Source: Lepeophtheirus salmonis
Lineage: Eukaryota > Arthropoda > Copepoda > Siphonostomatoida > Caligidae
Reading direction: 5' to 3'
Length of the DNA: 64,000 nt
NCBI RefSeq assembly: GCF_016086655.4
Contig: NC_052135.2
Coordinates: forward strand, 10,692,363-10,756,362
This document shows positions 58,647 to 64,000 of the stretch, piece by piece; the stretch's first letter is position 1, and each line of letters starts with the position of its first letter. The notes under the pieces were generated by a model. The model saw only the letters and a list, made by a program, of their open reading frames with translations, made no database searches and had not been told where the DNA came from. A program made the position numbers and the translations under genes.

Positions 58647-59150
58647 TCATGATAAAGAACACATGCATTTTTTCTTCATTTTTTTCAAACACATCACCAC
58701 GTATACATGCGAGTTAAGAACATCAAGACTTGTGAACATAATTTATTTTCTGTCGATGTAACCGTTTCATGGTATATTATAATCTCGTTCATTATCTTCA
58801 TCCGTTATTATTTTAAAAATATTTAAGGAGGTTTAAATTGTTTGACTTAATTGTATAGTTCAAAAATTTTCTCTCATTCTTGCACCGTGCATTTTATACT
58901 CCATTATACTCCTTCCTTTATGAATAGGTCGGCATTGACTTTCCGTCAAGAGTTTTTCATTTTATTTTTCCCAATGTTTGCCTGAAGAAAATAATGGTCA
59001 GACAGTCCATTGGACGATATTCTTGCAAGATTTAATCTATACTGTAGCATTTGCCCTGTTTAAATATCCCACGTTCACCACTGAAAATCAACCGTTCACC
59101 CTTGTAAAGCGGACCGAAAAATCTTCCTGACATACGGCACTGGGTATAAT

Positions 59151-59280
59151 GTAATACTCTCAAGCCTTGCCAGTTTGGAAATACTTTTTTTCCCAAATAC
59201 AAATTGATATGGCGAAGGACGAGGCAAAGGATTGGGGACGAAAATTTCGAGAAACAGTTCCCTCTTGCAGCAATACATAA
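59151..59280 (+). pseudogene. Old hAT transposase, part after the nested insertion
   Basis: Removing the guest and one target copy joins VLMRY to NVILSSLASLEILFFPNTN, the equivalent of the hAT YNTxLPSSAPVERLFS dimerisation block with several substitutions. A later frame reads DENFEKQFPLAAIHK, matching the DENFEKLxLLxxNK end of hAT proteins. This confirms the interruption of a single older gene. Confidence 0.7.
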
Positions 59281-59611
59281 AATGATTATAGTTTAACCAA
59301 GTCGTTTTGAAAATTTTAAATATACTTTACTTTTTCCAAAATGTATTTTTCCATTACAAGAGTGTAATATTAATTTATACCATGAAATCTATTTGGTGGC
59401 ATTTTTGAATGAGACACAATCAAGAAATATACAGGGAATGCTGAGTGTCTTGACAAAGGTAACGCCGGGTGGCGTTTTCAATTAAATGATGAATTTTATG
59501 ACAAAATAAGCAACGCAATGTATAATGTCATTACAAGTAATGAGATTTACTAATAGGTGTCTTTCAATATTTACATAGTAATTCTTGTTTTTGAATCTCT
59601 TTTATATACAG

Positions 59612-60469
59612 CGACAGCAAAACGCAATCTTTCAGTTTAGCATACAGAAAAATCGACTTCATCAAGAACAACAAAGTGTTGAATGCGTGCTTTATATATT
59701 ATTCAAAAGATCAATAATTACAAAGTTATTTCTCGAAATGGCTACCCTTTGCTTGCACCATGGCCTCGAGGTTGGACCTGAAGGCTGCAGGCCATGGCAA
59801 CGAGGTGGCCCTCCCACTGCCTCTCTGCGGAGATCTTTAGCACATCGATGCAGGGATGGGGGACAGCACAGGCCCTACTTTCGATATAGCCCCAGATACA
59901 ATAATAGAGATGATTCATGTCGTGCGAGGAGGAAGGCCACAAATCAAGTTTCGAGAAATAAGAAAAGCCATTGCTTTGTGGTCCTGGCATTTTGCCCCGA
60001 GGTAGAGGCCTGCTGTAAAACATAGTTTCCGTCTAGGTAGTTGGAATTCACCAAGGGCAAGATCACCTCCTTGAGGACGTCATGGTACTCCTTGGGCCCA
60101 ATTATTTGGTCTTTCAGGAACCAATAGGGGGACATCCTCTTCCCGAGTGATGCCATGATTCCCAGCATCATCGTGGAGGCTGGGAACTTAGACCGGTTGG
60201 CTGCGTAATTGAGGTAACGGTCGTTCATGGAGTTTCTCGACTAGACCATGGTCCAGTTTTTCTTGTCTTGTTGCTGTCCTGAGCGCGAATCAAATGGCTA
60301 TACTATGCCTTTTGGCCTCCATCTTGACAATGAATGAACCGATTATTGTCACTTAATGCTCTTTTAAACGCTAATATTCACCGAATTATTGTGTTAAAAT
60401 ATCTCGAAACCTAGTTCTCAAATGAGGCCTCCCTTACACAATTATAGTGGAAGTCGTGATTTGCTGTCG
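59612..60469 (-). mobile_element. Mariner-like element, internally deleted
   Basis: The left end CGACAGCAAAACGCAA and the right end TCGTGATTTGCTGTCG are inverted repeats. TA lies at 60470-60471 beside the right end; the left TA is less clear. The transposase remnant lies on the minus strand. Confidence 0.6.
59742..60322 (-). pseudogene. Mariner-like transposase remnant
   Basis: On the minus strand an ATG at 60322 gives MEAKRHSIAI (HTH start), which is soon joined by deletion to KNWTMV and MNDRYLNYAANRSKFPASTM. A long frame then reads MLGIMASLGKRMSPYWFLKD and LKEVILPLVNSNYLDGNYVL with QQAS, where QQD is expected, so the second catalytic Asp is lost. A frameshift follows to WPSSSHDMNHLYYCIWGYIE with SRACAVPHPCIDVLK. 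The C-terminal GD-x-F-E motif is not recognisable. The element cannot supply active transposase. Confidence 0.7.
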
Positions 60470-60753
60470 TAAAGTGTATATGGTACTAACTAATAATTGG
60501 AACGTGGAACGGAAATAATGGAGGAATGCTCAACGAAAAAAATGATAGGAACATCAAAATAGCGGAACGCTTACAAGCCTGGTAGAAAGTATAGATATAC
60601 AAAATTACTCAATTTGATACTGCTTCCATCCCATTTTTACAAAATATCGCCTCAGTATGAATTTGTGCTAGAACTTTGTGACATATACTGTACATATCAT
60701 ATTCCTAAAGTATCTATAACCTCCATCAACTTTCTAATTACATATATTTAGAG

Positions 60754-60922
60754 TAGGGGTCGGTAAACTATGGCACGCGTGGGCATATTCACTGGCACGC
60801 ACAAATTAAAACATATTTCCGTAGTTTGTGTTCGTTTTTTACCATTATTGTTGATAATAGCACACTCATTGATTAGAAATGTTGAACTTGGCACTCCATG
60901 TCTCAAAGGTTACCTACCCCTG
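60754..60922. mobile_element. hAT-type MITE
   Basis: The ends TAGGGGTCGGTAAACTATGG and AAAGGTTACCTACCCCTG are inverted repeats. GGCACGCG and TTGGCACTCC lie subterminally. The flanks ATTTAGAG (60746-60753) and ATTTAGAA (60923-60930) match at 7 of 8. Confidence 0.75.
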
Positions 60923-61068
60923 ATTTAGAACATTTCAGTTTGATCCTTTCTAACATATTTCCGGTATCAACTTAACTTACACTAATACAGTAATTAGTAA
61001 ACGAAGTATATATTTGATAGCTCCTACGCTAATGAAATTAATATAATAAATCAAAGAATTCTCTATAC

Positions 61069-61266
61069 CAGCGGTCACCAACCTTTTTAAAGGTGAGGGC
61101 TACTTTAAGATTCCCAAAAAGGCTTGACGGCTACCATCAAAAAAAATATGTACAAACGAATCAAGAAATAAAAAGCATAAAATATTTTTTAGTACAAGTC
61201 CAGCGGGTGACTAAGAAAAAGCCAACGGGGACCAAATGCCCGCGGGCACTTGGTTGGCGATGCCTG
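61069..61266. mobile_element. hAT-type MITE
   Basis: The ends CAGCGGTCACCAACCTTTTT and CTTGGTTGGCGATGCCTG are inverted repeats. The flanking octamers CTCTATAC and CAGTATTC agree at only 5 of 8, so the right border may be off or the duplication decayed. Confidence 0.6.
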
Positions 61267-62280
61267 CAGTATTCGTTGAAGTATGTTTAACTTCACAATA
61301 ATAACTACGTTTCTATATTTCCGATAATTATTTAAATTAGAATATTGAATATATCCTAAAACAAGTTTGAATCTAGCAATGGTCTTAGACAAATAATAAA
61401 GTTAAAGGTCGTATATTTGAAAAAAAAAAAAAGGTTCTATTGATAATTACAATATAATTAATTACATACACTTTAAAAACAATATCTGGGGTTCTGTCCT
61501 TTGAATGCCAGAATATTCTAATGAATTTGCCCGAACTTTGTATATAGGAAGTTATATTAAATTCAAATTTCCAACTTGTTTTATCATACTTTCTTTGTAG
61601 AGAGCTTGTTCAGTTTCATAAATAGCTTTAATTACATAATGATAGTTATGTAAATGGACCATGTTAATTTAATGGACAGTAACTCATCAACCTCAGCAAT
61701 TTATTGGTCATTTTTGGTAATCATGATTAATCTTTCCGATTACGTCGCTTCAAATACTTTATTTATAAAAAACAAATTTGTTTTTGTACTTTGAGATAAA
61801 ATGAATAAATGCATTATTCCACATATTCAGAGAAATATACAGTTAAAATACAAATTACACCAACCACTCTCTTGGGTTGACCTAAATAATAAAACTATAA
61901 ATACATACTTTGCATGAAATTTCAGGGTTGACAATAAATTACTTTCTTTATTATAAGTCCTTAATATTGTATTAACTATCCAGATAATCGTTCTAAAACA
62001 CTTATTTAATAAAGAGCAGGTTAACTATTACACAAGGTTTAAGCTCATACCATCTTGAATTTTAAAAACATATTAAAAAAACAAAAAAATATTGAATATT
62101 ACTTGGTTTGTGCTTTTCAAATTACATTTGTTCTAAGTTCTTGTATTATATATAACGGAATAATTAAAAAGAGGAAAACATCCTCATTGCGTCACAAGGG
62201 ATCGATTTGACCTTCTTTAAGGACCGACAAGTGTGAATGGACACAATCCTAAATAAGTACCAACACAAAACTATTATCAT
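61267..62280. other. Gene-free stretch
   Basis: A/T-rich DNA with no supported feature. Confidence 0.4.
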
Positions 62281-62432
62281 CCGGGGCTTCTGCAGGATTA
62301 TGCATATATATATATATTTTGCTCTGCTGCATAATTTGACCTAATCACGAAAAAAATTACAAGTGAAAAACAAAAATTCCGTAATTTGGGTGGGGCTCCA
62401 GCGCCCCCAAACCACCCCCTGCGGACGCCCCT
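62281..62432. repeat. CAGGGGCG-family short copy (reverse orientation)
   Basis: It begins CCGGGGCTTCTGCAGGATTA and ends CACCCCCTGCGGACGCCCCT. Only 152 bp remain, keeping both GC-rich ends and the ATATATATATAT tract. It shows the minimal architecture of the family. Confidence 0.6.
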
Positions 62433-64000
62433 CATAAGGTTTACATTTCAAGTATCTATAACTTCGAGTATTTAATTAAGCTAAGAGATTTTAGAGTTTA
62501 CTAAAAATGTTGTTTTATACTAGTACATATAGATATTGTAATGCAATATTGCTGATAATATCGTTATCTTTGATTGAATGCAACACTGCATTACAGATAT
62601 GATTGATAATGTCCCACAGCATGGTTTGGCAATGAAAAGTCATAGCAAATTGTAGTTAGCATATTGTAGCTTCAGAAATATGGAAAAATATTGACTTTTG
62701 GTTAAAAAAAAATAATTGAAGAATTATAATTTCACTCCATGATTACTCTTAAAAAGTTATTTATCATTTTGTTGTGTTTTGCTGGTTAGTATTTTTTCTC
62801 CCTGGGCCAACGATATACTAAATTATACCCAGTTATCTATTGCCAAAGTATATTTAAAAAAAATCATTTTACAAACTGGGCCTCTGCATTACATTTTATT
62901 GCATTATTATTCCATCATATACGAATAGTGTTAGTCATTACTAATTCGTTCCAATCCATTCTTAGGACCGGTCCTTCGGACTGTCACAACTAGAGCTGAT
63001 TAAAAAAAGAAAATAAATTAAGTTTAGTGACGTCATCAAGGACCAAAATTTTTAAGTTCAATGACTGATATGCAGGACTGAACAGGACTACAGTGGTTAT
63101 ATAAGGATTGACACAACAGTATATACCATTGTAAATATCTCAGTCATCTTGAGCTTCCCATGAGACTAATCAAAATATGTAAGGTAGCACGTAACGGCTT
63201 AGACTCCAGTTACATTTTAAAGTGTAACCGCTGCTTTGTAATTTTTCCTAATGAATAATATAATATAAGAGAGCATATGTTTTACATTTGGCTATTTCTA
63301 CCTGTGCATATTTTCTCCGTATTTAATTATTGTCCCACAATACCTTATGAAATCGGAGAGTAATATTTTTTTTAAAAGACATAAACTTAAAAATTAACAA
63401 CAGCTTCTTTATTCATAAAAATATTACGATGTAAAAAAAATAGTTAATACATACTATTAATTGAAGTGCACTACTCCGAGGAAAAGAGTCAACACGATTA
63501 TTTTTTAGTAATTTTATCTGCTGAGTGAATAATATAAAAATAATGATGGGTAATCTACTCAATTTTTCTTTCCATTTGTAATAAATAAGTATTATTTTGG
63601 AAATTATATAAATGCTACATCTCTAAATTCAAAAAATGACCCACTCATTTATTAAAAAAAAATATTTAGGTAAATTTCGAAGACATAAAAATTGCGCACT
63701 CAACTAATAATGAAATGTAAAGGAACAAAAAACTTTAAGATAAATAAAATTATCAGCTCCCATCATGAAATCATTTATAAGGAAAGTTATGGTTAAGCTT
63801 ATTTTTTGGTTGAGACGAAAAAAAAACTTGAAAAGGTGGTAGAGAGATAAGAGAGGGATAAACAAAAGAGGAAATCACAGTCACCGAGCATAATTTTGAA
63901 GTCTTTTTTTATGCCTTCATTGATGCAGAACCTATCGCATTTTTAGTATTAAGTAATCATGAGATTATTCCGCCTTTTTTGGCTTTGCGTTTCCTGATGG
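62433..64000. other. Gene-free stretch
   Basis: GGACCGGTCCTTCGGACTGT near 62967 resembles the GGACC-rich subterminal DNA of TAGTGTTG-type hATs. Nothing else is recognisable. Confidence 0.4.

Larger units (their letters stand above)
54794..59142 (+). mobile_element. 4.35-kb hAT element, near full length
   Basis: The left end CAGGGCCGTACGTCAG and the right end CTGACATACGGCACTG are inverted repeats (the right is CAGTGCCGTATGTCAG when inverted). The flanks GGTATCAT (54786-54793) and GGTATAAT (59143-59150) match at 7 of 8. It contains a transposase gene (55763-58646) of the zinc-finger hAT type. It is inserted in an older hAT transposase. Confidence 0.85.

Overview
The window is AT-rich eukaryotic DNA dominated by mobile elements. 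I infer an arthropod, most plausibly a caligid copepod such as a salmon louse. The reasons are the strong A/T bias, the long gene-poor stretches, the density and variety of Tc1/mariner and hAT elements, and an arthropod-like NtA-domain gene. No tool was run, so the organism call is inference.

The only host gene I can support is on the minus strand at 37349-37829. It is a first coding exon with a signal peptide and an NtA (agrin N-terminal) domain, ending at a good splice donor. The rest of that gene should lie at lower coordinates, but I found no further exon. Two minus-strand segments at 38829-39017 and 39918-40053 look like coding fragments. An unassigned plus-strand reading frame near 45766-46302 is cut by a transposon.

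Almost everything else is transposon-derived. (1) hAT elements are recognised by TIRs plus 8-bp target duplications: 1985-3539, 13929-14108, 15003-16105, 17464-18178, 35757-36028, 47820-48669, 48937-49624, 51427-52341, 60754-60922, 61069-61266. The largest is a 4.35-kb copy at 54794-59142 carrying a nearly complete transposase with one short intron. (2) Tc1/mariner elements are mostly internally deleted, keeping the DNA-binding HTH and the C-terminus: 10078-10754, 42351-43178, 43841-44506, 46305-47009, 53305-53856, 59612-60469. Decayed mariner/Tc1 genes lie at 28670-29262, 30260-30640 and 36610-36920. (3) About twenty copies belong to one family with ends resembling CAGGGGCGTCCGCAGG and an interior of degenerate short A/T repeats. 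Two copies have exact 5-bp flanking duplications.

Nesting is the main organisational theme. The 4.35-kb hAT sits inside the dimerisation domain of an older hAT transposase (53938-54793 plus 59151-59280). At 14918-16125 three elements are stacked, and at 46305 a mariner-like element splits the unassigned frame. The nests give relative insertion ages. From about 61.3 kb to the end there is almost nothing coding.
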